Shown here piece by piece: positions 9,495 to 20,224 of a stretch of DNA of 64,000 nucleotides. Position 1 is the stretch's first letter. Each line of letters opens with the position of its first letter. The notes under the pieces were generated by a model. The model was given only the letters and a program-made list of their open reading frames with translations, was not told the DNA's origin and did not search any database. Source of the stretch: Anthostomella pinea (taxonomy: Eukaryota; Ascomycota; Sordariomycetes; Xylariales; Xylariaceae). The stretch covers positions 1,612,001-1,676,000 of the forward strand of contig CAUWAG010000007.1 of assembly GCA_963556695.1 (NCBI GenBank), written 5' to 3'. A program made the position numbers and the translations under genes.

Positions 9495-10598
9495 ATGATT
9501 GTCAGCCCCTTCCGGCCTCGCACCACCCTCCTCGCAGCTGGCATCCTCGCTCCGCTCGCGTACTTCCTCCTCTACCACCTCCGACCAGCGTGGCACAACG
9601 ACGGCTTCGATTTCCACCGTCTAGACTACCATGACCTCGCCGACTACCCATACCCCGCTGCCGACGCCTCGACCAAAGTCCATCTCGTCGTCGCCTCCAC
9701 GCAGGAGGACGACATCGACTGGGTGTGGAACCTGAGAGTGCCCAATATGCAAGTCATCCGCTACGTCAGCGACAATGCCTCGGCCCACTACCATCCGCCC
9801 GTCGCCAAGGGTCGCGAGGCACTGATGTACTTCCGGTACATCAGTGAATTCTACGACGCGCTCCCAGACATCTCCATCTTCATACACGCGCACGAGCGGC
9901 CCTGGCACATGGATCCCGCGCTGCACCAGTCCATGACGTTCGCACTGTCGCGGCTGGACTTGCAGCAGGTGAAGCGGCGCGGATACTACAACCTGCGGAC
10001 GAACTGGCAGAACGCGTGTCCGGATTGGATCAACACGACCAAGACGGCCGCGGAATCGGTCAAGCAGGAAGAGCCGTGGGTGAAGGGGGCCTTCCAGGCC
10101 ACTTTCGGCGACGGAGTCGAGGTCCCTGAGATCCTGGCTGGACCGTGCTGTTCGCAATTCGCCGTGACGAGGGAAGCTATCCGGAGCCGGCCGCGCGAAC
10201 AGTACGAACGCGCTGAGCGGTGGCTCGTGGCCACGGGCTGGACCGATTATATCGTCGGCCGGGTCTGGGAGCACCTGTGGCCCTATCTGTTCATGGGCAA
10301 GAGTGTGGACTGTGCCCTGGAGTATCGGAGCTTTTGCAGATTCTACGGCGTGTGCTTCGAGGGTCCGGAGCGGTTGGCAGAGTACAACGACGTGTGGGAT
10401 AAGAGGGAGCAATGGAGAGAGAGCACCGAGTTTCTGAGGGAGGTCTGGAGGCCTGCGCGTGCGGGATTGGCGAGGGCAGTGATGGCTAAGTATACGCTGT
10501 GGCTGGAGGATACTTTGGCTGCGGCTGTGGAGAGAGGCAAGAGTATGAGTTTGAGGGAGCAAGCATGGGAGGATACGACGCAATGGATACCACGATAG
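9495..10598 (+). CDS. DUF3431 family type II membrane protein
   Basis: A single-exon frame of 367 residues. The start at 9495 is chosen because an upstream in-frame extension only translates the CATGTG repeat into CACACA, while MIVSPFRPRTTLLAAG opens a single N-terminal membrane anchor (about residues 10-28). The lumenal or extracellular part starts with VHLVVASTQEDDIDWV and contains ISIFIHAHERPWH and GPCCSQFAVTREAI, typical of the fungal DUF3431 family. Members resemble glycosyltransferase-like proteins but no activity is established. It follows a dead permease on the same strand, with no sign of a functional link. Confidence 0.85.
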   Translation: MIVSPFRPRTTLLAAGILAPLAYFLLYHLRPAWHNDGFDFHRLDYHDLADYPYPAADASTKVHLVVASTQEDDIDWVWNLRVPNMQVIRYVSDNASAHYHPPVAKGREALMYFRYISEFYDALPDISIFIHAHERPWHMDPALHQSMTFALSRLDLQQVKRRGYYNLRTNWQNACPDWINTTKTAAESVKQEEPWVKGAFQATFGDGVEVPEILAGPCCSQFAVTREAIRSRPREQYERAERWLVATGWTDYIVGRVWEHLWPYLFMGKSVDCALEYRSFCRFYGVCFEGPERLAEYNDVWDKREQWRESTEFLREVWRPARAGLARAVMAKYTLWLEDTLAAAVERGKSMSLREQAWEDTTQWIPR

Positions 10599-11582
10599 AC
10601 GCCACAATGCTCTCTTCAACATCATAGATCACCTCGAACTCGTGTGGATAGTCGGGACTCGAGCTCTCGAGAACGCATAATTGAAGGGTACCTCCAAGAT
10701 GACCATTGTTCGTGCAATCACTGCGAAGCGCGAGGAATGATCATACTCGCATGGACGGTCCGCTCGCATGGACTTCAGCACTGAGGCCGTCACTCAAAAC
10801 ACCTCGATTTCGCAGATTTCCCAGATTTCGCAGCTAATGTTACCGAACTCTGACACAGCGGCCCGTGAGGCATGCCTCGAATGGCACTTGCCCGAACTCA
10901 TTTCATTTACAGACTACTACTTCGAGTGTTGCACTGCCGACCGAATGACGAGATCGCTGTCAAGTTATGGCGAAGAGCCATTTGAGCTGCTGTACACGTC
11001 ACAAGTGGACAGAAGCTCGTCATGGTAAGATGAGAATAGTCGTCGATACCAGCGTTCAGACTAACGAGCAGTACTTACGTCCATAAATACATGACGCTGT
11101 TGCATGTTCCCTTGAAATAAAGACAAAAACCACGGTGATCGCTTTGATCGCTTTGATGGTGCTCCGTATGGTACATAACTTCGTTCTTCTACTCCGTTAT
11201 CTGGATAGCCAAGAACGTAAACTTAATTGCCAGTTTTCGAGACCATTGACATGACTTATTTATGCTCTCTACCACATGAGAATTTTTTGAGGAGCCCGAG
11301 TAGTAACATTGAAGTACACTAGAGTGCGAGTGAATGGGTCATCGTGACCCATCTCTGACTACCTTACTGCCCTGATTTCTAGACACCCGGAACTCCTTAA
11401 CCCCCTTCTGTGGCCGTGTCAGGCTGCTCCCATGCTCCCAGACTCCTTGCTTCTTGTTTTCCCCCTTCATAGTTTCCCTCTATAGGACATTCCCGTTCCA
11501 AACATGGCAGTTCCAAACAAGCCCTGCTCTGCTCGGGCATGCATCCGTATCCAGCGGTCCATCGCCCGCCGGCACTACCTAC
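10599..11582. other. Spacer between DUF3431 gene and mcm10
   Basis: This holds the 3' sides of two converging genes. One 86-codon plus-strand frame (10768-11028) is open but has no recognisable feature beyond a short QISQISQ repeat. It is treated as unsupported. Confidence 0.4.
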
Positions 11583-14267
11583 CTAATCAAGGATAAGCAA
11601 ATCGTCATCATCGTCATCATCAAGCACGACCATCCCGCGCCCATGCATGCGGACCCCCTTTGCCTTTCCAGAGGAGCCCTTTCCCTTCCTAGCATCAGCA
11701 TCGGCGCCCGAAGCATTGACGTTGGCATTGGCAATCACCAGCTCATCGCCCAGGCTCTCGCGCCCAGCCTCGCGGATGCCCTTCTCAGTGACGAAACGAG
11801 TCTTCTTTCGAGCCGGCGACCGGGCTCTGTCTTTGTTCCCATCCCCGGTAGTAGTAGCCCTGAGTGCGGGAGGAGCGCCGCCAGAAACACTCGAACTCGG
11901 CACCTGTTGAACCTCGGAGGAGTCCCCCTCATCCCCTTTATTGCTATTGCGGCCAGCTAGCTTTTCGCCCTCCTTCATGCGTGACAGCTTGTCCTTGAGA
12001 GGGGCGCCCCAGCCCAGGCCGACTTTTGAATTCGCGGTATTCGTTCCCTGTACGCTGGAACTACTCCTCAGCGCGGACGAATTCGGCGCATTCCACGACA
12101 TGGCGCTGTCGACGCGTTTCCTCTTCACGGGGCTGAGGTGGATCTTGGGCCGATCCGAGCCTTTCTCATGGACCAGGCCCAGGGCCTTGGCGTCCAGCTG
12201 GGGCGGCCGGCCGTCCTCGGTCGCCTGTGTGGTGCTGGATGCCATGCTCGAGCCAAACCCGTCTTTGGGGTTCGACGGCTTTTGCGGCCCCATTGACATG
12301 TACTCCTTGCCGGCGCCGCTGCCGACCTGACCCAGCTTCTTCATGATGTCGCGCTCCTTCTCCTGGGTGGCCAACCGCCGCCGCAGTGCCTGACTGCGCT
12401 CGACTGTGTCGGTCACCTGGCCGTAGTTACCGCCCAGCACCTCGTTGTCGAGCATGGCCGCCGCGCTGGGCTTGTGCATGAACCAGGCGCTGTGGGTTTC
12501 GCGGTCGTACTTACCCCTTTTGCTCTTCTTGGGATCGTTGGCGTGCTCCTCCCATTTTGGCAGACGGTACGAGTTCCCCTTTTTCTTGCTGTTGGGTCCG
12601 AGCCCCGTGTTGAAAGCGTTGACGTCCTGGCGAGCCTGCTGCTTCTTGGAGAGGGCTAGGTTCATGTGGAACTCGCAGTACTCGGTGCGCTTGCGGTTCA
12701 CCCAGCTGCTGCAGTACTCGCCGCCCTTCTTGACGCTCTTGCAGAACCCCAGGTCTCTCGCGTTGCCCACCTCCAGGATCGTGTCCTGTCCGCTGTTGAT
12801 GACGAGGCTGAACCGGCCCGTGTCGGTGCGGCCTGGTGGGGGCGGCATGATGGTCGGGTTGAGTATCGCAATGAGTGTGCCTGGGATCAGTTTCCAGTAA
12901 CGTTCGAATCCGGTGTTGAAAAGGAAGAGCTCGAGTTCCCATTGTAGATCGACTAGTTTCAGGACCATGAACTTCCCGCGTGCCGGGTCTACTTCCGTCT
13001 TCTCTTTGAGGTTGCTTGTGTTCTTGTGTGCGCGAGGCTCAGACTTGGAGGCCAGGATGGCGAAGACCACTATGTCCTGCTCGACCTCTGCCAACTGGAA
13101 GTCTGGCGCTTTGACGTGCTTCAAGAGATCCTTGATGACGTATGTCTTCTTCCCAGCTAGATTGCGTGTCAATACTGGGTGTGGTATGATTCGCTTCGAG
13201 AGATGGACGCTGGAGTACGGTTCGAACGCTGAAGCCTCTTCCTCTGGGACTTCAGACGGAGGGACATTCTTGCGAGTAGTCGTGCCGCTGTACTCGCAGG
13301 GTTCTGAGGTTGCGAAACTGTTTGCTGATTGGTCTTCATCCTGTCGCCCTAGACTGGGCATCGTGCTGCTTCTTTTAATACCGCCGCCAGCCACCACCTC
13401 ATCCCGACTGTACTGCTCTGCTTCTATGGATATATCGGGTATCTCTGTTGCACTGTTCTTGAACTGATCCATCTCCTGCTTGCCAAGGTCGAAAGCATTC
13501 GTCCTCAGCTTCTTTATTCTCTCTTGACGCTCCCGCCGACCTGTTTCCTCGGCCCTTGATTCTGCCAGCCTCTCACTGAAAGTCTTTGGCCGTTCCTGGT
13601 TCGTTGCGCCCGGAGCTGGTGTGCGTGCTCTCCGAAGATAGCCTCCTTGTGATCCGTTTTGACCCTCCTGAGGTCTCCTCACACTCGGTACCCGCTTCAA
13701 GGAGATGTCCTTTGCCTTCAGGCCTTTGTCGATGCCCAGCCGTACTCTACTAGGAGATGTATGGCCTTGCGCTGTCTGAGCTCTTCTGACTGGTGATGCC
13801 GGGACTTGTACCTCCACCTGCGACTGTGGCCGTGGTAGTGTCTGGCCCAATCGCATGGCCTCGGCGCGGGATTGTGATCGGCTCGTTGCTGCATGATTGG
13901 GTATAGACGCCGGCTCGGGTCGCGATGAACTAGGCTCAACATCGACATCTTTCTTCGCCCGTGCGCTTTGCAGCTTCTTCAGCTTGAGTTTCGCCTGTAT
14001 GGCAGCCAGTTTCAATTGGAGCATCTCTTCGTCTTCATCGTCATCTACGTCGATACCATCGTCGACTTCCGCATCGTCCCGTCTTGGGTTCGCAGATCTT
14101 GCGCCCAGCGCAGGCGTTGCTCTGGATCTCTTGCTTGGTGATGGTGATGGGGATGTTCGTTCGGCTAGCCGTCGCAATCGCTCGCGTCCGCCGGGGGTGC
14201 TCATCAGGACGTCGTGAGGTGACTTCGGCGGCCATTGCGCGTCCGGGTCTGCGCCTGATCCTGTCAT
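11583..14267 (-). CDS. mcm10: DNA replication initiation factor Mcm10
   Basis: An 894-residue single-exon protein. Mcm10 binds the CMM/CMG helicase, DNA polymerase alpha and single-stranded DNA, and activates origins in the nucleus. Residues 78-107 form a predicted coiled coil after an acidic run. Residues 350-500 are the OB fold (EPYSSVHLSKRIIPHP through GRFSLVINSG), followed directly by the CCCH zinc finger with C509, C519, C531 and H534. ARQDVNAFNTGLGP after the finger is characteristic of the family. The rest is disordered and rich in Ser, Pro and basic residues. The last 16 residues are MVVLDDDDDDDLLILD-like, hydrophobic clusters flanking an acidic run. It is head to head with the RNase H2B gene, 752 bp away. 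Confidence 0.93.
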   Translation of the reverse strand: MTGSGADPDAQWPPKSPHDVLMSTPGGRERLRRLAERTSPSPSPSKRSRATPALGARSANPRRDDAEVDDGIDVDDDEDEEMLQLKLAAIQAKLKLKKLQSARAKKDVDVEPSSSRPEPASIPNHAATSRSQSRAEAMRLGQTLPRPQSQVEVQVPASPVRRAQTAQGHTSPSRVRLGIDKGLKAKDISLKRVPSVRRPQEGQNGSQGGYLRRARTPAPGATNQERPKTFSERLAESRAEETGRRERQERIKKLRTNAFDLGKQEMDQFKNSATEIPDISIEAEQYSRDEVVAGGGIKRSSTMPSLGRQDEDQSANSFATSEPCEYSGTTTRKNVPPSEVPEEEASAFEPYSSVHLSKRIIPHPVLTRNLAGKKTYVIKDLLKHVKAPDFQLAEVEQDIVVFAILASKSEPRAHKNTSNLKEKTEVDPARGKFMVLKLVDLQWELELFLFNTGFERYWKLIPGTLIAILNPTIMPPPPGRTDTGRFSLVINSGQDTILEVGNARDLGFCKSVKKGGEYCSSWVNRKRTEYCEFHMNLALSKKQQARQDVNAFNTGLGPNSKKKGNSYRLPKWEEHANDPKKSKRGKYDRETHSAWFMHKPSAAAMLDNEVLGGNYGQVTDTVERSQALRRRLATQEKERDIMKKLGQVGSGAGKEYMSMGPQKPSNPKDGFGSSMASSTTQATEDGRPPQLDAKALGLVHEKGSDRPKIHLSPVKRKRVDSAMSWNAPNSSALRSSSSVQGTNTANSKVGLGWGAPLKDKLSRMKEGEKLAGRNSNKGDEGDSSEVQQVPSSSVSGGAPPALRATTTGDGNKDRARSPARKKTRFVTEKGIREAGRESLGDELVIANANVNASGADADARKGKGSSGKAKGVRMHGRGMVVLDDDDDDDLLILD

Positions 14268-15019
14268 ATCGTAAGCAAACTGTCAAGAGAGACAGGTGTT
14301 ATCGAGCTCCGTAGCATACTAGGATGCATAGTGGTCTATACTTGTTGTTCAATTTGCAGAATCTCGTCTCCTCCTCGCACCCCAACGAGACTTTGCAGGG
14401 GCCCTGTGCTATATCAGGCACTCGGTATGGAAATTGGCTAATGTGGTGGAAGCATCCAACACGCGTTGTCCGATGGATTGGGCACCGGCTTGTTGGATGT
14501 GGTTGGCTACCATGGAAATATCTCTATCTGATCTGGAGACATGTGACAACAGTTCGAATTCCAAGACCAAGGAATACTTCAGTAAGCCTCTTCCAAGTGT
14601 TGCAATAATGACAGTACCCTCTGGCACCGGAAAGTCAAGTTTCACAAGCAATTGCCAATATGCGCATTGAGCTCGGTCAGATACCTTTCCCAATGAGGAT
14701 AGTCCAGTCGCACATGTAAAGTGTGAGAGATTGCGGAGAAGACGCGCCTTATCGGATCCTGCACTAGGAAATAACGCGACTTGGACGCGCCTGGCGGGTG
14801 TTGATTGGCAGGGGTCCTTCTCCAAGTAGCAATTATAGTCAATTGGAATCATGTGCGTTCACTGTTCAGAGAACACAGTTCATGATACTGACTACTGAAA
14901 GCGTAATACACGCCAATTGATCGTTTCGCTTTGGGTTGTTTTCTTCGACATTGCCAATTGGATCAGTTTATCTTTTCGGGTAGAGTTTTGGCCAATACCT
15001 TGGCATATAATCATCGACC
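14268..15019. promoter_or_regulatory. Shared upstream region of mcm10 and the RNase H2B gene
   Basis: The 752-bp interval separates two divergent start codons and must contain both promoters. A 147-codon minus-strand frame (14409-14852) is open here and reads smoothly, but it has no family features and sits wholly in the promoter interval, so it is not called a gene. No specific factor site was identified. Confidence 0.5.
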
Positions 15020-16574
15020 ATGGCAAGGACCACGAGATCCAAGGCCGCCGGCGCCTCAACAGCAGAAGCATCAAACTCAATTTCCAAGACCTCAACATCA
15101 CAGTCCAAATATGCCCTCTCCCCCGAGTCCGCCAACCCGCCGAAGATCTTCATCCTCCCCAAAAAGGCCACGAAAGAGGCGCGCGTAGTGTCACTGCTCA
15201 ACCCCAGATACTCCAAACCGACCCGATACCTAGTATGTCCCGAGACGGGCATCTACGAGTTCACGCGCATCGTGGCGCCGATGTCAACGCCGCGGAGCTG
15301 GCTGATAGAACGGAGAAACGGGACGGGTGACGTCCTGCAGGAGAAGAAGGAGCAGAAGAAGTCAGCCGACGGCGCTGAGTTCAGCACTTACATCACCAAG
15401 GGCGCGGACCTCTACGTCTCGACACCCATCGACCCCCTATTCCTAGTACTGCCGGCCTTCACACCCAGCCCAACCGATAATACCACCACCGCATCTTCCC
15501 CCCCCCTCGAAACCCAAGAACAAGAAGTCCTCCCAGAAACGCGCCCTCTTCGTCCCCGCCGACGACCACTTCGACCGCATCCAGCAGGCGGCGCCGGACT
15601 TGCACCTCTGGGAGGTCCTGCGCTGGGGCGGCGGCCGCGTGCGCGCGCTGCTCGAGGCCCGCATGGCCGCCGTGTGCGAGACGGCGCAGGCGGGCGACGA
15701 GCGCATGTTCCGGTTCAGCGAGGAGAAGTTACTAGCAGAAGTGCTGGGCAAGGCGCGACGCATGGTGCTGCCGTCGAGCCTGGAGGAGAAGTTTGTCACG
15801 CGGGTGCTGGAAGCGCCCGTGCTGGGCGTGAAGCGGGAGAATACTGCTACCACTACCACCGCAGTAAAGTCCGACTCGCAGCCCGAGACTCCGACCGAGA
15901 CCGAGGCTCCCGCGTCGAGTTCCGTGCCGGAGTCCGGGACGTCGACGCCCAGGATCGAGAGTGCGGAGAGCCAGTCTTCGATTTCGTCGACGGAGACGAG
16001 TGCGAGTCTGGTGTCTGAGGCGTCGACGGCCGCTACGTCGGTAGCAGGAACAGTAATCACAGAAGAGGAAACAGCCACCATCACAACCGCAGAGCTGGCG
16101 CCCGCGATGCAGGCCTCGGACGAGGTGGTGCGGCTGCAGCGCCTGCGCACGGCGTTCAACTTCATCTGCTCGAGCTACGTGCCGCCGTCGCAAGCGGCGG
16201 TCCTGAAAGCCCGACTCCAATCCCAATCCCAACCACAAGCAGAATCACAATCACAACAAGAAAAGAAAGCGGCAAACACAACGACAACACCAACAACAAC
16301 AACGACTGGCGTCGACTTCACCCCCCTGGAAACCTACCTCTCCGAGATCGCCCGGCTGCGCGCCGAGGCGGCTGCCGCGCGGTCCGCGGGCGACTACTCG
16401 CGCAAGCGCGTGCTGGACGACGAGGAGCTGGCCGAGCGGGCCGAGAAGAAGCGCCGCAAGGAGGAGGACGAGACGAAGAAGAAGGCGGGCGAGAGCCGAG
16501 GCGTGCGGGACCTGAAGAAGGTGAATACGCAGGGGATGCGGAAGATGAGCGATTTCTTCAAGAAGAAGGCGTGA
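15020..16574 (+). CDS. Ribonuclease H2 subunit B (Rnh202/Ydr279 family), frameshift at a C9 run
   Basis: RNase H2B is a structural subunit of the nuclear enzyme that removes ribonucleotides from DNA. The N-terminal frame (from 15020) gives the triple-barrel part: PPKIFILPKKATKEARVVSLLNP-like sequence, YLVCPETGIYEFTRI and LYVSTPIDPLFLVLPAF. The frame then passes a run of nine C at about 15498-15506, after which homology continues in the +1 frame: SKPKNKKSSQKRALFVPADDHFD, HLWEVLRWGGG and on to 16574. One C too many explains the shift; no intron fits. The C-terminus ends MRKMSDFFKKKA, which matches the Met-initiated PCNA-interacting motif known at the C-terminus of metazoan RNase H2B. Because the gene is conserved and otherwise intact, a homopolymer sequencing error is likely. 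Confidence 0.85.
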
Positions 16575-16882
16575 GTGAGTTTTTGAGGTATGGGGGGTAC
16601 GGTGATAGGGTGCGGTGGCTTGGCTGCATTATCCGGTCTGCGCTTGTATGTATGTATGCATTGACCATGATGGATACGTGAGGTGTTTGGGTATTATGAA
16701 GCTCGAGGCATTGTATGTATAGTACTGGGCTGTATGTTGCTTGTATACGGCACATAGCCCATATCATCAGATCTGGGTTGAGCTCGGCTGAACCACATGA
16801 TATCTATCTTGCCATCACTTGGAAGAGACAATGACATTGCTAGCATATCAGCACCAACGTTCATGCTCCTCGTGTACTATCT
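16575..16882. other. Convergent 3' spacer
   Basis: This 308-bp interval lies between the stops of the RNase H2B and Duo1 genes. It contains short TGTATG repeats and nothing else recognisable; both genes presumably terminate here. Confidence 0.5.
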
Positions 16883-17745
16883 TCAGTACCCCCGTGTCCC
16901 TCTCGATCCGCTGCGTAAGAAGCCACCACCCCTCCCGATCTTGGAAGCGCCCCTAGCACTCGCAATACTCGACGAGGTAGTATCCTGTCCGGCAGCGGAC
17001 CCCGTACTCGCCGCCCTCGCCGGGGCCGCCCTCGTCAACGCCGCCGCCCGGGCCCTCGACGAGGCCCTCGTGCCCCTAACCCCGCGCGCGGCCCTCGTAC
17101 TCGCAGACCGCGTCGGTGGTGCCGCAGAAGTCGTCGTCGTCGTCGTCGATCCGGCCGGCGTCTCGCGCCGGCGCTGCTGCTCGTCCTCGTGGCGGCGCCG
17201 TGACTCGGCCCTCCGTCGCTCGTCGTCGGCAGCGCGCCGCTCGGCCGCCTGCTGTTTCTGCGCGGCCTCGGCCTCGAGCTCGGCGAGGTCCTGGCTGGCG
17301 CCCTGCCAGGTCGGGTTCAGGAGCAGGCGTTGGTTGTGCTCTGTTTGCGAGAGGATGCGTGTCCAGGTGTTGAGGAGAGTCGAGGCGGTGTTTACGGTGT
17401 TGGAGACGGTCTGCGGGTTGTTTGTTAGTTATGTGGCTATATGTATGTTCTTTCGTCTGGTAATAGTCTAATAGATGAGATTGGGCAAGCAGTTGGGGAG
17501 TGGCTTACATGCATGTTGCCCTTCGCCCGCTCCAGAGTCCCGACCACGCCCTCGATCAGCTCGTTGATGTTCCGGACGCCGTCCAGCTCCCGTCGCAAGG
17601 CTGCCTCGCGCACATCTTCTGAGTCGTCATAGCGGTTGGTTGGGTTGGAGGGGGTCTTGGGCCGCTCGGGCTCCTTTGCGGGCTTTTTGGATGGCGATGC
17701 GAAAAGGTCCTCGTTGTCGGAGTCGTCTAGGTGGTCGTCGGCCAT
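16883..17745 (-). CDS. DUO1: DASH complex subunit Duo1
   Basis: Exon 1 is 17509-17745 and exon 2 is 16883-17410, joined across a 98-bp intron (GTAAGC donor, CTAAC branch site, CAG acceptor). The product has 254 residues. The DASH/Dam1 ring couples kinetochores to spindle microtubules. The core reads ELDGVRNINELIEGVVGTL then ERAKGNMHTVSNTV across the intron, followed by LLNTWTRILSQTEHNQRLLL and NPTWQGASQDLAELEAEA, the Duo1 signature. A charged coiled coil (about residues 120-155) and a basic, Ser/Gly/Arg-rich tail ending in SGSRGTRGY follow. The long plus-strand frame over exon 2 is an antisense shadow caused by GC-rich codons. Confidence 0.92.
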
Positions 17746-18805
17746 GGTTGTGGAGGGGTTGTTTCAAGACTATGTATGACAGGATTATAGTCAGATGAAA
17801 TTGGGCAAGGGATCAAACTGGATCCCAATGAGGCTGTATGTTGACTCAGTGACGTAAGGTAGGGCCGGTATTATGCGGGCACATGGAAGCTGGAGGGAGG
17901 TGTTTCAAGTGTCAGTAGTAATGGTTGACATGCGTCGTTGTGTAAAACAGTAAAAGGGTGTTGCTGTGTGGGGGTGTCGATGTGTTGGCCTTCCATGCGG
18001 CCAATTGACCATGATGACTGCTAATCGATAGGGCTTGAGCCGATGGCGGGGATGGATGCGACGCGTCCCGGGTAGCTCGCATCGCGTCTTGGGAGTGGGA
18101 GGGAAAGTTAAACCAATTCATCACACCAAGAACTGGAGCAGGGCGTCAAGACTAGCTCGATTAGGTAACGGGCAGTCAGTTTCAATCAAAACTCGCTCAC
18201 TAGACTCATCGTCCCTTGCCATTATGATTGGCAGACCGCAGGGACAGAGGGACCACTACCCAGCCCTGCTTCTGCATAAGGACCAGCCCCAGCCACTTGA
18301 CTTTACGTCGCTGGCTCGTCCTCTGCCACTTCATTTCAATGCCCGGCCAGCTCCTAGAATGTGCCCATTCCACACATCTTCATTCCGCACGTATTTTGAC
18401 CTCCCGGTCCGTTTTCAACTCGAGCACCCATAGCTAAGTTCTCTTGTTGCCATCATCCGTACGTGCAATTCTTACGTTTGAAGTCTTTTTTCAACATAAT
18501 ATTCTATTACTCGACAGTCTTCCGATCATCGAATTGAGAGAGGGGGAGTCGAAGCTTCAATTGGGTGCCCACCGACGTCAAAGTGCTTCGCCCCGGGTCC
18601 ATCAACGTCGTGACCGAGCTGTAGTGTTTTGGTGCTTCGGTTCAGTCGATAGAAGCCAGCTTGGTTCGGTTTTTGAGTCGAAAGAGGGAAAGGTACCTGA
18701 GCTTTGCGCGTGCTGAACTGCGAGAGTTGGAGAGTTGGGATGAAATTGGAACGCGCGCTGCGTGCACCCACCACGCCAACCGTGGACGGGTTGCCTGAGC
18801 AAACA
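17746..18805. promoter_or_regulatory. Divergent upstream region of DUO1 and the next gene
   Basis: About 1.06 kb between two divergent start codons; it must contain both promoters. No convincing internal gene or specific site was found. Confidence 0.4.
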
Positions 18806-20224
18806 ATGGCTTCAGCTTCAATTGCTGCCTCTGCCTCATCACCTGCACCTGCACCCTCAACTCCCTCACCACCCAGCCGAGTCCACACCCCCGCAACACC
18901 CAAGCACGGTTACAGCGACCCTTGGGAACCCTACTCGCCGCGCAAATCTGCACGCATCTCTTCCCAGCAACTGAACAAGCGCACTCCGTCGCCGCACTCT
19001 TCCTCCCGTCAACCACCCACCCGCACCCCGAGAAAATCTGGAACCCTCCTCTCGACTCCAACTGCCTCACCTCAGAAGAAGCGCATGCCCGCCATGGACT
19101 CCGTTCGTCGCGCATCTGGCGCCCTGACTGCCGAAGGCACCTCCAATGCTGCCGACCATCTCGGCATCAGTCCCAAGCCCAAGTCGCATCAAAAGTCCCA
19201 GGCCTCCTCCGCGTCTCAGAACACCGGCATGCTCCCCACCCCCGCCAAGACCCCCAAGAAGCAACCCAACGCGAAGACTGAAGCTGCCACTCGCGCAATT
19301 GCGCGTAACCTGTTCGCAAATGGGGACGACTCCGCTGCGACTCCGCGAAAGAAGAAGGCTGCTAAGAAGCACAGTGGACTCGGGCTGGGCAGCTTCGCTG
19401 CCGAGGAAATGGTCGAGGACATCCCGATATTCACCGATTCGCGCGACCGCGTTCCCGAGCGAGACAACACCGCCGAGAACCCCTTCTATGTCACCGGCCC
19501 CGCGTCTACCACTGAGGGGCCTCCCAGAAGACGAAGCAAGCGCACGCAGGTGACCATCCCCGGCAAAGGCAAGCAGACTATCGAGGAGGCCACACGCCAC
19601 CACGAGGAGGGAATGGTCGTTATTTTGTAAGTTTTCGCCCGGTTTTCTTTCAGACCTCGCCTGAGCTTCACCAATAAGTGCAACTAACCACACATTCTAC
19701 ATAGTCGTGGAAAGCCTCTTTGGCGCCCATTCGCCGACGCTGATGAAGATGACGAGGTCGACGTGAACGGCGCAGACCAGACCATACGACAAGGTCCTAT
19801 AGCTCGCTCGGCCATCAAACCCCGCTTGCTCTTCGCTGCTGAAAAGAAGGGCAAGGGAGTTGCTCACAACATCGAAGATGAAGAAGCTCCTACCGACATT
19901 GAAGATCATCAACTCCTTGCTGAAGATGCTGAAGTTGCTTACCCCGACGCTCCCGAGACGCCCCTAGAGATGGTTGACGAGAAGCCGGATACTCCCGAGG
20001 CACCTCGATTTGCCCCTGCTTCACCCCCCACCACCGCGCGCGCCAGTCGAACTGGAACCAAGCGTTATCACGCGGACGGCACGCCGATGAAGAAATCAAG
20101 CAAGCCTCGTAGCCCCTTCGATGACTGGCGTCGCTCCAAGAGTCGCGGAGAGCCCCACGGTCAGAAGCGAGAGGGCGAGGCGCTTGCAAAGTCCGATGCG
20201 CCTTCGAAGCGTCAACGTGCCTAG
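18806..20224 (+). CDS. Conserved fungal disordered protein, nuclear type, function unknown
   Basis: Two exons, 18806-19626 and 19705-20224, with a 78-bp intron (GTAAGT, CTAAC branch, TAG) that joins GMVVIF to RGKPLWRPFADAD in frame; 446 residues. The start MASASIAAS at 18806 is chosen for its good context (ACAATGG) over in-frame ATGs at 18704 and 18740. The N-terminal 120 residues are Ser/Pro/Thr-rich with many SP and TP sites. The middle has GMLPTPAKTPKK, RAIARNLFANG and PIFTDSRDRVPERDNTAENPF, and the end is basic (KRYHADGTPMKKSSKPR). The layout, with motifs followed by a short F-R-G-K segment, recurs in ascomycete proteins, but I cannot name a function. Many proline-directed sites suggest control by cyclin-dependent kinase. 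Confidence 0.8.

Noticed and set aside
9621..10625. 334-codon minus-strand frame opposite the DUF3431 gene
   Set aside because: Antisense shadow; the plus strand carries the family motifs.
14409..14852. 147-codon minus-strand frame as a gene
   Set aside because: It lies wholly in the shared mcm10/RNase H2B upstream region and shows no domain or splice support.
16797..17471. 224-codon plus-strand frame
   Set aside because: It is the antisense shadow of Duo1 exon 2, whose protein is clearly recognised.
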